From positions 858,193 through 922,192 of the forward strand of contig JAEVLN010000016.1 of assembly GCA_018350325.1 (NCBI GenBank): a stretch of DNA of 64,000 bases, read 5' to 3'. The notes beneath the pieces are model-generated. The model was not told the DNA's origin. It saw only the letters and a program-made list of their open reading frames with translations, and ran no database searches. A program made the position numbers and the translations under genes. Every line of letters begins with the position of its first letter. Position 1 is the stretch's first letter. Origin of the DNA: Globodera rostochiensis (lineage: Eukaryota > Nematoda > Chromadorea > Rhabditida > Heteroderidae). Of the stretch, positions 14,201-24,063 are shown piece by piece.

Positions 14201-15562
14201 TCTTTTTAAAAATTTTTTCGACAGCGACGGATCCCTCTCTGTGAGAAAAAAGTAAAAACCCCTCTTCGCCGTAGAGCCCCCCCCCCCGCGGTGGTCCCAA
14301 CTTGCCTTTTGTCCCCATAGAAACCTCCATTAAAGAAGTGGGTGGAGTGAAGAGGGGGGGGGGGGAGGAGGTGACGGGATCGATACGCTACCCCCCCCCC
14401 CCCCCCCCTCCCACCTCCCTCCAATCCTATTTTTCCATTTTCGACGGAAAAATGCTTGACGGCAGAGGGTTGAGGAGTTGATTGCAATACAACCGGAAAA
14501 CGCACACCAGCAGGGGGCAATCTAAACATGGCAGATTTAGAGTTCCTAAGGGAGGGAGGGGGGGGGGGGGGGGGGTCGATAGCTCTTCCATCTCCCCGCC
14601 ACCTCCCCTCCGCGTTTCCCAACTTTTCCATTAGCCAAATGGATTCTTTCCAATCTGCGCACAAATCCCCCCCCCCCTCCTTTTCTCATTAAATATTAAC
14701 AGGGCCTGGGTTGTAGAAAATTTCGTTTTATTTCATCTCAAACTCTTTCCCATTTTTCGAGCCAACCAATTTCCCCTCTCTTTATTCCCCCCCCCCTAAT
14801 GTTTTTGGGAAAATATTTTGATGGATTGGCTATGAATCGGGCCCACATATGCTGGGATTGTCCTTATCAGATGCTCTGTTATCGGTCGAGATGATGGATT
14901 ATACCCTTCCGGGGATTGAATTCTCTTGGCCGAATCCATCCAACCGACCGACCATTCGCTCTTCTAGCTGATCCGCCCGCCACTTTCAACAATTCTGTCA
15001 TTATTAAGCAACTCTTCCGTCGACCGTCAAACCAATTAATAAAAAATATTTTGTTTATTCCGATCACAAATTCATTGTGCGTCATCGGTGAATGAGCGTC
15101 CGTCCGTGCGAATGAGTGTTTTGATCCTCAGTCTGTCGGACCTGGAAAGGAGCATGAAGAACGGGTAATGGGCAAGTGATTGAGTGAGTAAACGAAGTGA
15201 GCGCGAAGGAGCGTTTAATCCAATTCTTGGCTTTCCCTCCCAATTTCACGCCAAAAGTTTTTCTTCCCCTGCGGGCTAATCGACTGGAAGCCCTGGGAAA
15301 TGGTCAAATTGGGCCCAATTCAATTCCACTTCTCTTGACAGCTTTTCTTCTTTTCTGCACGGTCTGTCCACACTTTTTTCCCAATTTCAAATTGTCATCT
15401 CGTCTCTTATTTTTCCGAAATTGCGTCGATCCCACGGGGAATTTGAAATTGGCTGTCGTTAGAAAGATAGACCCTTTCCGGCAAAATGGTCCTCCAACCG
15501 TCTTGCAATTGGATTATAGGCTAAAAGCCCTTCCGTCTCATGACGAGCCGCTCCATTCGACC
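14201..15562. other. Intergenic DNA with long G and C homopolymers
   Basis: Long C runs (14278-14287, 14391-14408) and G runs (14346-14363, 14558-14576) are interspersed with ordinary sequence. The minus-strand frame 14206-14664 crosses several homopolymers and looks spurious. Nothing resembling a conserved exon was seen. Confidence 0.5.
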
Positions 15563-15735
15563 GCCCCCCCCCATCACCCCCCCCCCCCCTCCCCCACCCC
15601 CTCCCCCCCACCCCCTCCCCCCCACCCCCTCCCCCCTCCCCCCCACCCCCTCCCCCCTCCCCCCCACCCCCTCCCCCCTCCCCCCCACCCCCTCCCCCCT
15701 CCCCCACCCCCTCCCCCCTCCTCCTCCTCTCATCC
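15563..15735. repeat. C-rich microsatellite
   Basis: Reiterated CCCCCTCCCCCCACCCCCTC-type units, essentially free of G on the plus strand. Frames on both strands encode only Pro/His or Gly/Glu/Arg low complexity. Confidence 0.9.
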
Positions 15736-15975
15736 TCCCAACCGCCTGCCCACATACATTTTGTGTCCCGAATCTTCCCCGTCCCCCACTTCCACCAGAA
15801 AAAATGTCCGTTTTGTTGCCCTCCCAAATCCATCGCAATTTCGTCCATCCCATCTCGGCAAAAGTTGTTCGTTCACTTTATCAAAATACTCCCAGTCACC
15901 AGCATAAGGGAGGAATTTACGCCACTCATCAGAACAAATTCATGAATCCGGTAGACCAGGGAGTGGTCGACATTG

Positions 15976-16182
15976 TCAGGTGGGAGGGGAGGGGAGGGGG
16001 GAGGGGGGAGGGGGGAGGGGGGAGGGGGGAGGGGGGAGGGGGGAGGGGGGAGGGGGGAGGGGTGAGGGGGGAGGGGGGAGGGGGGAGGGGGGAGGGGGGA
16101 GGGGGGAGGGGGGAGGAGGGAGGGGGGAGGGGGGAGGGGGGAGGGGGGAGGAGGGAGGGGGGAGGGGGGGAGGGGGTGGGGG
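15976..16182. repeat. G-rich microsatellite (GGGGGGA)n, left part
   Basis: About 200 bp of GGGGGGA units with rare variants. It stops abruptly at the CAGGGCTGG terminus of the element at 16183-17898, and comparable G-rich sequence resumes right after that element. The two blocks look like one microsatellite split by an insertion. Confidence 0.85.
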
Positions 16183-16747
16183 CAGGGCTGGACGCAATCG
16201 GATTCTAATTGCGGGCAATCAGCAATACGCAATCTCAAAAAAAAATCCGCAAGCCGCAATCCGCAACCCCAAAAAGGCCGCAATTTCAGCAATCCGCAAT
16301 TTTGGAAAAACAATTTTTCGGGGGATCTTTTTTAAAAATCAAAATTTTTTTTCAACCCTTAAAAAAGAATATTTTTTTGGACCAAAAATGCGCCTCTAAA
16401 AAATTGGTTTAATTTTTCTGGGAAGGAGAGCCCGGCGGTGTCGACAGGCGCCGTCGGGAAAAATTTTGGGCTTTTTGTTCAGAAATTTCACCAAAATTTT
16501 CGCAAAATTATCATTTTGCTTCGGAATTCCGGAAAAATTTTCGTAAACAATAATAGGTTTACGTAAGAGTAGAGTTGGCCGGGAGCGGGATTAATCGGGA
16601 TTGATTATTATTAAAAATATTTTTCTCATTTTCTTCAACTTCTATTGCCTCATTCATCATAAATTTTTTTGAGATTGTGATTAACTTTTCGGGGGGGGGG
16701 GGGGGGTCGGCGGCGCCGATAAGCGCCGCCAGGAAAATCAGAAAAAA

Positions 16748-16789
16748 TGATTTGCATAGTCGGGGATTTGAACCACAGCCCACTCACAC
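16748..16789 (-). repeat. SINE fragment, B-box side, separated by insertion
   Basis: Read on the minus strand this gives GTGGTTCAAATCCCCGACTA, a tRNA T-arm/B-box. It continues, across the inserted element 16790-17623, from the A-box fragment at 17624-17700. The intact copy at 17408-17520 has the same order. Confidence 0.65.
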
Positions 16790-17623
16790 CAGGGATGGGC
16801 GGAAATTTTTTTTCAAAAAACGGAAAACGGAAAAACGGAAATATTTTTTTTAACGGAAAACGGAAAAAAAGGGCCAAAAACAACGGAAAAACGGAAAACG
16901 GAAAAATTTTTAAATAAAATAAAAAAATTATTTTTTTTTAAAAAATAATTTATTTAATAAAATTTTTCGAAATATTAACAGTAATTATTTTTAAAAATTT
17001 TGAAGGATGTCTTTTTTTCAGCGGTCTTTTAAATCTATTTTAAGCTTTTGGGTGGGGGGGGGGTCGGCGGTGCCGATAGGCGCCGCCGGAGAAAATTTTG
17101 AAATTTTGACTTAATTTGCTGAGATTTTCAACAAAAATTTAAAAAATCGGCACTTTTTTTGAAGTTTTTAGGAATGGTAAGCGCCGCCGGAAGAATTTTT
17201 TTAAAAAACTTAACAAGATTTGTTAAGAAAAGCGCTCCAAAAATGAAAATGCAAAACAAAATCCCCCTAAGTTTTTTGATTTTGTCAACAAAAAATGAAT
17301 GAAAAGCTTAATTATCATCTAGAATATTTGTTTCTAAATTGGAAAAAGTTAAAAAGAATTTTTAAAATTGTTTAAACACCGTAACTGTACAGAAAAATAA
17401 GAAATAATCACTGACACAGTCGGGGATCTGAACACCCACCCACACTTATCTCCCCACACCAACCACTCACCATTACACCACAACCAAACAGCATTCCACT
17501 TCTCCAAAAATCCCATTCTTAGGGATGTATATTTTTTCCGTTAAAAAGGGCATTTTAACGGAAAACGGAAAAAAAGGCCCAAAAACAACGGAAAAACGGA
17601 AAACGGAATTCCGCCCATCCCTG
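16790..17623. mobile_element. hAT-like element with CAGGGATGGGCGGAA ends, nested in a SINE
   Basis: Left end CAGGGATGGGCGGAA at 16790, right end its reverse complement finishing at 17623. Flanking octamers are ACTCACAC (16782-16789) and ACCCACAC (17624-17631), 7 of 8 identical, an aged hAT-type target duplication. Both sub-termini consist of reiterated AACGGAAAAACGGAAAACGG words. The element splits a tRNA-derived SINE: the part nearest the A box lies right of it, the B-box part left of it. It also contains another SINE copy (17408-17520). Confidence 0.8.
17408..17520 (-). repeat. tRNA-derived SINE copy with A and B boxes
   Basis: On the minus strand, TGGTGTAATGGTGAGTGG (17463-17480) matches a Pol III A box and GTTCAGATCCCCGAC (17419-17433) a B box, at tRNA-like spacing. 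Acceptor-stem pairing is not convincing, so this is a SINE head or tRNA pseudogene, not a functional tRNA. Its upstream sequence (ATGGGATTTTTGG) is shared with the interrupted copy at 17624-17700. Confidence 0.6.
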
Positions 17624-17700
17624 ACCCACACTTAAACTGTATACACCACTCACCACTACACCACAACCAAATCGCAATTCCCAGTCAAAAATCCCATCCT
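17624..17700 (-). repeat. SINE fragment, A-box side
   Basis: On the minus strand it reads GGTTGTGGTGTAGTGGTGAG, an A box nearly identical to the copy at 17408-17520. Its B-box half is displaced to 16748-16789 by the hAT-like insertion. Confidence 0.65.
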
Positions 17701-17898
17701 TATTTGTTAGGGGTGCAAAAATTTGCAATCTTTATTAAGAAAATTGAAGCTAATAAAAATATTTGTTTCGAAAAATAAATTTTCTGAAACCACTGATTGC
17801 AGATCCAAATTGCGGAAAAAATCAAAAAATCCGCAACCCGCAATCCGCAACCCAAAAAAGGCAGCAATTTCAGCAATCCGCAATTGCGTCCAGCCCTG

Positions 17899-18151
17899 GT
17901 GGGGGGGGAGGGGGTGGGGGAGGGGGGGAGGGGGTGGGGGAGGGGGGAGGGGGTGGGGGGAGAGGGGGGGGGAGTGGAGAGAGGGGGGATAGGGGGGAGT
18001 GAGAGGGGCAGTGGGGATTGGGGGGAGGGGGGGGGGGGGAGAGGGGGGGGGGAGTGGAGAGGGGGGGGGGGGGGAAGGAGGGGAAGGGGGGAGGGGGGGG
18101 GGGGGAGAGGGGGGGGGGGGAAGGAGGGGAAGGGGGGAGGGGGGGGGGGAA
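17899..18151. repeat. G-rich microsatellite, right part
   Basis: GGGGGAGGGGGTGGGGGAGG-type sequence starting at the right terminus of the element 16183-17898. The plus-strand G runs give only Gly/Arg/Glu frames, and the minus strand gives poly-Pro frames. Confidence 0.85.
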
Positions 18152-19557
18152 TTGGTGGTTGTTATTAGCAAAAACCAATGCGGCTAACCGATGCTTGCTC
18201 ACATAGAGCACCTTGTTTCTATGTGTTGATTGCTAACCATTCTATTACTTCCTGATTGTGAGGGGATTTTGCCGCCATTCAAAGAACTCCCGTCCCAACT
18301 CCAACCCATCCATCATCCCATGATCAATCGGCTTCTGGAAAAAGTTTGGCGTTGGGGTTGGCTCTATCTTCTGGGCTTCTTCATCCCAATCCCAACTACC
18401 CATCCGGGCATTTTTCAAGTGCCGACAAAAGCAGCACCAATAACACTCACTACTCACTTTACATTAATGTTCTATCGTGACCAATTCTTCTCCGATTGGC
18501 ACTTTCCCCCACCCAACGGCCAATTTATACCATTTACAACCAAATAATTGCACATTATTTTCCAGCCCTAAAAAGCCTCGTCTCACTGCTGTTATGTCAT
18601 TAGTATTATTAATTAGATGACAACTCCTAGAGAGCATAAATTCAATTCATTCTTTCCTTAAGTGCCACCAGCCATTTCTCCCTCCCCCAGGCTTAATCTC
18701 CCTCCCCCAGGCTTAATCTCCCTCCCCCAGGCTTAATCTCCCTCCCCCAGGCTTAATCTCCAAAATTGTACAAAACCACTGCAAATTTGTCGCTTTGGGT
18801 GGCTTTTTCAACTTACCTACTTGGCACGCATAAAAGTGCCCTTAATATTCTCAACCTGCCTCAAAACTTTGCAATTTTCATGGAGATCCATTTTGACGTC
18901 AACATAACTCACAAGACAAGCGAATGCCCGTGCCGGGTTCCCCCCCCCCCTCCCCTCCCCTCCCCTCCCCTCCCCGCCCTTCCCTCCCCTCCCTCCCCGC
19001 ACTCCGTCCGTCCATTCTTTCAGTTTCCCCTCTTCCATTCTTCCCCCTCACTGAATCCTCCACCTCCATCTATTTTGGCCAATCGATGCTTTTGTCCCCA
19101 CCAGTCCTCATACCCATTTTCTCCCGAACTTGCCGAAACACTTTCGCTACCCTTTCTTTTCTCGTCTATCGTTTGCCCGCTTTGCCTGCCCCCACCCTTC
19201 AAATTTGTTTTCACCCCCTCAATTCTTTCGCTATTTTGATCCCCCGAAGCGCTAAGAATTAATTCTCTTTTCTTCACCCTTTTCCCTGTCTTTCCCTCAG
19301 AAGCGTTTGTTGCGCCAATTGAATTTGTGCCTTTCCGTCTCCTTTCCTTTCTTTCCGTTACTTATCAAATTGGGTTCGTTAAAGCCTCCCCCGGCTTTAT
19401 CCCCCCCCCCCGTTATTTGTCCCCAGTCGTCCTTTCTCTTTCTTTTAAAAGAGTATCTGTCGTCGTCCATCCATCCGAAGAGACTTTCCGCGCTTCTGCC
19501 CCCCAGGCTATCATTCGTCCGTCCCCCAAGGCGGCGCGTCAGCCATTCTGACCGGAC
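18152..19557. other. Intergenic DNA with short C-rich tandem repeats
   Basis: Contains a 20-bp tandem repeat (CTCCCTCCCCCAGGCTTAAT, about 4 copies, 18676-18761) and a CCCCTCC tract at 18940-18990. The open frames at 18230-18547 and 18766-19262 are Pro/Ser/Phe-rich with no recognisable domain. I do not call genes. Confidence 0.5.
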
Positions 19558-20198
19558 ACACTCCGATCACTTCCATTTGGCATAAGCCCGTACTTTCCCT
19601 TCCACTCCGATCACTTCCATTTGGCATAAGCCCGTACTTTCCCTTCCACTCCCATCACTTCCATTTGGCATAAGCCCGTACTTTCCCTTCCACTCCGATC
19701 ACTTCCATTTGGCATAAGCCCGTGCTTTCCCTTCCACTCCGATCACTTCCATTTGGCATAAGCCCGTACTTTCCCTTCCACTCCGATCACTTCCATTTGG
19801 CATAAGCCCGTACTTTCCCTTCCACTCCGATCACTTCCATTTGGCATAAGCCCGTACTTTCCCTTCCACTCCGATCACTTCCATTTGGCATAAGCCCGTA
19901 CTTTCCCTTCCACTCCGATCACTTCCATTTGGCATAAGCCCGTACTTTCCCTTCCACTCCGATCACTTCCATTTGGCATAAGCCCGTACTTTCCCTTCCA
20001 CTCCGATCACTTCCATTTGGCATAAGCCCGTACTTTCCCTTCCACTCCGATCACTTCCATTTGGCATAAGCCCGTACTTTCCCTTCCACTCCGATCACTT
20101 CCATTTGGCATAAGCCCGTACTTTCCCTTCCACTCCGATCACTTCCATTTGGCATAAGCCCGTACTTTCCCTTCCACTCCGATCACTTCCATTTGGCA
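19558..20198. repeat. 45-bp tandem array, about 14 copies
   Basis: The unit starts CACTCCGATCACTTCCATTT and continues GGCATAAGCCCGTACTTTCC. Copies are almost identical, with rare changes such as CCCATC near 19650 and CCCGTGC near 19720. The array ends about 15 bp before the candidate exon at 20214. Confidence 0.95.
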
Positions 20199-20213
20199 AA
20201 AACACTCTCTCAG

Positions 20214-22635
20214 CGATTTCTTTGCATTTTCTTCTCCGTCTTCTTCCCTTGCGGACCAATCCATGCGCGGATAGTCCACGAGCGTCAGAGCGGCACTTAC
20301 ACTGCCAGTCGATTTACCACTGGCGCTGCAATGGCACAGGACCCAATGATGTCCGACTTCATGGACTATTACCTTGTGCACAAGAGGTGCAACTGTGAAG
20401 AGTAAAACCTGGAAGAGAAGATTCCTTGGAAGTAAAAGACCGTTAACGCAAATCAATCTGATAAAAAACTCCATTTTTTCTGGGAAAGATTTGATTTTAG
20501 AAAAACAACCCAAATCGATAGGGGCATACTCGAGTCTGACGATCTGTGAGGGCGAGAGAAAGAGTCGGGAGGGGGGGGGGCAAGAGAGTTGAATGAACCT
20601 AATGGCGGCTAACCAACTCGGAAAATATGGATCTGAGGGCCCAGGCTCAAAATCGAACGAAATATATCTATCAATCGACTCCTCTCGGTCTGCAATGTAT
20701 GAATCCAAAAAAATTTTGTTGGGCAACCACTCCCTGAAGAGTTAAAGACCCGGGACTGAAGTGTCTTTTGACTAGGGACTCAGTTGTGGAAAATAGCAGC
20801 CAAAGTACCGCACACTCGACTACGGCGGCCAGTAGGTGGGGCGAGACTCCGGGCTCCGGAAGGAGTCCGCGCGTGACCCGGCTGGGGGTCTCGCGCGCGC
20901 CCGCTCCGCGGGTCCCCGCGCGCTCGCCCCCCAGTGGCGCTCGTCAGACTTCTTCCTCCGCCCTCCGTCTCGCCCCACTACTTGCTCCGTCATCGCATGC
21001 TCGCTGTTGGCGGGCCGTTACACGGCCTTTCATTATTTAAGCCGGCTTTTGTTACTTAAAATTCGTTTTTCCTTAATTTTCAAAATTTAAACCGGTTCAA
21101 AACCGCTTTAAATTATCAATTTTATTTTCTATCGACAAATTAGTAATTTTGAAAGCCTATACATATGAGTGATTTTTCCCATTTTTTAAACAGTGGACAT
21201 CTGAGTCCCCAGTCAAAAGACACTTCAGTCCCGGGTCTGTAACTCTTCAGGGAATGGTTGCCCAACAAATTATTTTTCGGATTCATACATTGCAGACCGA
21301 GAGGAGTCGATTGATATATATTTCGTTCGATTTTGGCCTGGGCCCTCACAAATCAGATCCATACAACTCTTCTAATTTTAGTGAATCGCACAAATTCATT
21401 CGGATGGCCGACGACCTACACGACGTTGCTAGCTATCTCAACGAAATGCGCATTTGCTTTCTGTTACTTACTGGCACAGTTCAGAATAATCTTAGCCCTT
21501 TTCTTTCAATAATTCTTTTAAGGTTTATCTCATTTTGGCCATTTATTTTGTGAGTTGGTGCGTGCGAAGGAATCATCGTCACGTGAACAGTGGAAGCGCC
21601 AGCGCAAATCGCCAGAGGGGAAGATGGGATCTCCAGGTAGGCGAAAAGATGAACGGAATTGTTCATGATCAGTTAACCATGAACGCGTTTGACATTGACT
21701 TGACCAGCTGATTACGAATTGTCAGGGCGAAGAGTACCAAAATGCTATCAGTGCTCAGACCAATATTGGACAGACCTCGGACGATTTGGTGTCGGTGCGA
21801 AGTGACGGGGCGCTGCCTGGAGGCAAAGGCGGTGCGGGTCACGGCGCAGCCGGTGGCATTGGCACGGGGGCACCCCAATTCGGCATGGGAGGACGAGCCG
21901 GGGCGGCCAACAGACAGGCTCCCTCCTTTATGAGGCATAGCGGAACAGGCGGCGGGACGATGCAAAATCACAGGTCGGAATGGGGAAAAATGGCAGACGA
22001 AAAACTAACCGGACCAACCACTGAATCCGAGAACCTTACTAAATTTCGAAGGATATCGTGACAAAAACTTCCTTGCAGACTCAAAAAGTTAGCTGGATTT
22101 CAGGGGAGGGGAGGGCGTTGTTGGCATTAAGCAGGCTTTTCAAGAAGGTTGTAGTGGAGGGACCAGTGCAAACGCCACCACACTGCAACTCGGAGCTACG
22201 TCCACCACGCGATTAATGGCGGACACCACCGGCACTGTCATCACCAAACAGCAGCAGAATTTGACCACTCCGAGCGGATTACTCCATCATCAGCACATGG
22301 CCAACTTGTCAGCAGCGCAACACCACCATGGGGCAGCTCAACAGCTTCAACTCCACTCGCCAAGTAGCGCCGGGGGCGGGACGGAGCAGCACCATCAGCA
22401 GCAGCACGCAGCAACGATGAACCCAGCAGGAGGCAAACAGATCTCGACAAGCAGCGTCGCCACAACGACAACGGCTTGTCTGCTTAACAACTTTTCAGAG
22501 GACGCGGGGAAAGGTATTGACCATCCGATGACATCGACGGGCATGTCCACTTTCGGAGTCAGGTCCAGGGAGAGAGTGATGATGGATAGGAACGAGCTGC
22601 AGCCGCTAAGCGGCAATGGCGGGGCGGAGCTGTGA
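20214..22635 (+). CDS. Unrecognised gene, four candidate exons (5' end missing)
   Basis: Candidate exons 20214-20401, 21555-21636, 21726-22059 (or to 21973) and 22104-22635 join in one frame with matching phases (2, 0, 2) and stop at TGA 22633. Acceptors include CTCTCAG and GATTTCAG; donors include GAGTAAAA and CAGGTAGG. The first exon encodes a hydrophobic stretch (RFLCIFFSVFFPCGPIHA) then a charged segment ending DYYLVHKRCNC. Later exons are Gly-rich (about residues 110-150), then His/Gln/Thr-rich (HHQHMANLSAAQHHHG), ending NELQPLSGNGGAEL. The acceptor TTTTGTGAG of exon 2 is weak. No start codon is identified and no family recognised. A fold-back element fills the first intron. Confidence 0.45.
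20632..21362. mobile_element. Fold-back element with about 160-bp inverted arms
   Basis: The left arm (about 20632-20790, TATGGATCTGAGGGCCCAGG onward) is the inverted, slightly diverged copy of the right arm (about 21195-21362). Shared blocks include TTTGACTRGGGACTCAG, CCCGGGACTGAAGTGTCTTT and AGGAGTCGATTGATA. The roughly 400-bp spacer is GC-rich on its left (CGCGCGCCCGCTCCGCGGG near 20895) and AT-rich on its right. It lies in the first intron of the unrecognised gene. No clear target duplication was found. Confidence 0.75.
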
Positions 22636-23145
22636 CGAACCGAACGAATGTTCGGCGCTGGTGGACGATGGAAGAAGGCATGCCAAGTCATTCTCACTGT
22701 CGATGCCGTTTCATGAAGAGCTTTTATTTGTTCCTTTTTGTTCAATTTCCGTTTGCCCACTTCAATGCCATATTGCGCGTTTCCCATTATCCCTCCCTCT
22801 CTACCACATTTATGCACATTTACTGTCTCCGTTCTTCTTTAAGCCATGCTTAATAGTTCTGATCAGACCCCCCTCCCCCAGCCCTCTCCCTTTACATAAT
22901 CTCGTCGATCGTAATGCCCTATTTTGATCATTAGTTCTCCAAAAAGTGCCTTTAAGGGAAGGAATAAATCCCTTCTTCTTCGGTGGATATTTTCAACTTA
23001 TCCATAAAACATTACCACAAAAATCTTTTTTATTTACAAAAAATTTCATTAGAGTATTTTTACACGCATTTGCTACATTATTCTCTACGAATGTCTTAAA
23101 ATGGAAGGGGGGGGGGGAATTATGGGTGAGGGGGGGGGGAATTAT
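22636..23145. other. Downstream flank and low-complexity DNA before the gap
   Basis: Probable 3' flank of the gene ending at 22635, then C-rich sequence (22867-22885) and G runs (23107-23117, 23131-23139) next to the N gap. No exon recognised. Confidence 0.4.
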
Positions 23146-23155
23146 NNNNNNNNNN
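23146..23155. other. Assembly gap (10 N)
   Basis: Ten N bases mark a gap of unknown true size between a G-rich run and a tandemly duplicated AT-rich segment. Either neighbour could have caused an assembly break. Confidence 0.99.
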
Positions 23156-23503
23156 AATTGTCATAGACAAATTTGAAATAGCCATTTTTGACTAAATATT
23201 TAATGGCTTTTTCAGAAATTGTTTCAGTCAAATTTGAAATAACCATTTTTTGTAAATATTTATCCAAATTAGTATCAAATTTTGCCCATACACAAGCAAC
23301 AACTAAATAAACTTTAAACAAATGATTCAATGGCTTTAATCGGAAATTGTCATAGACAAATTTGAAATAGCCATTTTTGACTAAATATTTCATGGCTTTT
23401 TTCAGAATTGTTTCAGTCAAATTTGAAAAAACCATTTTTTGTAAATATTTATCCAAATTAGTATAAAAATTTTGCCCATACACAAGCAACAACTAAATAA
23501 ACT
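23156..23503 (-). repeat. About 190-bp duplicated unit with open minus frame
   Basis: Two copies of a roughly 190-bp segment (starting AATTGTCATAGACAAATTTG at 23156 and about 23345). On the minus strand they stay open and encode a roughly 63-residue repeat containing DKYLQKMV, SNLTETI, KYLVKNGYFKFVYDNFR and PLNHLFKVYLVVACVWAKF. The frame runs into the gap. The repeat could be part of a repeat-protein exon truncated by the gap, or an AT-rich minisatellite that happens to be open. I do not recognise the family. Confidence 0.45.
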
Positions 23504-24063
23504 TGTTGTAGGCCAGCGGCACTTTTCGCCAACAGCTGTTCAAAGGGATTTTGGCATCATTCGTATAGGTAACTAATGTTCAAAGCGTTCGTGTCGATGC
23601 ACAGGAAGAGCCCCGAAACTATTTAATCTAACCAACTCAAACGTGCAATGCTTAGAAGCTTTCAAACCCCAAAGCTAAGCTATTGAAAAGTTATGGCCAG
23701 GAAACTATTTGGCCACAAGATGGCCGTAACTTTTTTGAATACTCTCCAATGCTTACACATTAGCTTTAGCGTTGGAAAACTTCTACCCTGCATGCTTTCA
23801 AATGATACCGTAACTGTTTTGTTATTTGGATACTAGATTTGAAAGTTAACCAAAAAACCTTAACAGTGGAACGGTTGGGTTTTTACCATTTCGGACACAA
23901 ATTGCCGAAAAGTTGTGTACGTTCTGGCACTTTTATTAGGATAAATTCATAAATACCTAACAAATAAGACAATTTATGTGATAATCGACAAAAAATTATG
24001 CAATAATCTAACATCCGACATCATTACTTATATAAATATATTCCTCGTTCTAGCACATTCGAA
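23504..24063. other. Intergenic DNA with a degenerate fold-back repeat
   Basis: At about 23677-23830 AAAGCTAAGCTATTGAAAAG TTATGGCC is followed by GGCCGTAACTTTTTTGAAT and TTAGCTTT, a partly decayed inverted repeat. It has the same core as the fold-back elements at 37.5, 52.3 and 60.1 kb. No gene recognised. Confidence 0.5.

Larger units (their letters stand above)
16183..17898. mobile_element. hAT-like non-autonomous element, 1.7 kb, inserted in a microsatellite
   Basis: Perfect 16-bp terminal inverted repeats: CAGGGCTGGACGCAAT at 16183-16198 and its reverse complement at 17883-17898. The sub-terminal sequence is made of GCAATCCGCAA words on both sides. The end CAGGG fits the YARNG consensus of hAT transposons. 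The flanks are G-rich microsatellite on both sides (GGTGGGGG left, GTGGGGGG right), so an 8-bp target duplication is plausible but blurred. No transposase frame is visible. Inside lie a SINE, a second hAT-like element and GGCGGCGCC motifs, making this a nested complex. Confidence 0.75.

Noticed and set aside
15459..16399. Several Pro-rich and Gly-rich frames on both strands
   Set aside because: They arise from C-rich and G-rich microsatellites.
20139..20726. 195-residue minus-strand frame containing HEVGHHWVLCH, resembling a zinc-protease HExxH motif
   Set aside because: It spans the 45-bp array, a candidate plus-strand exon and a fold-back arm. No other metalloprotease feature is present.
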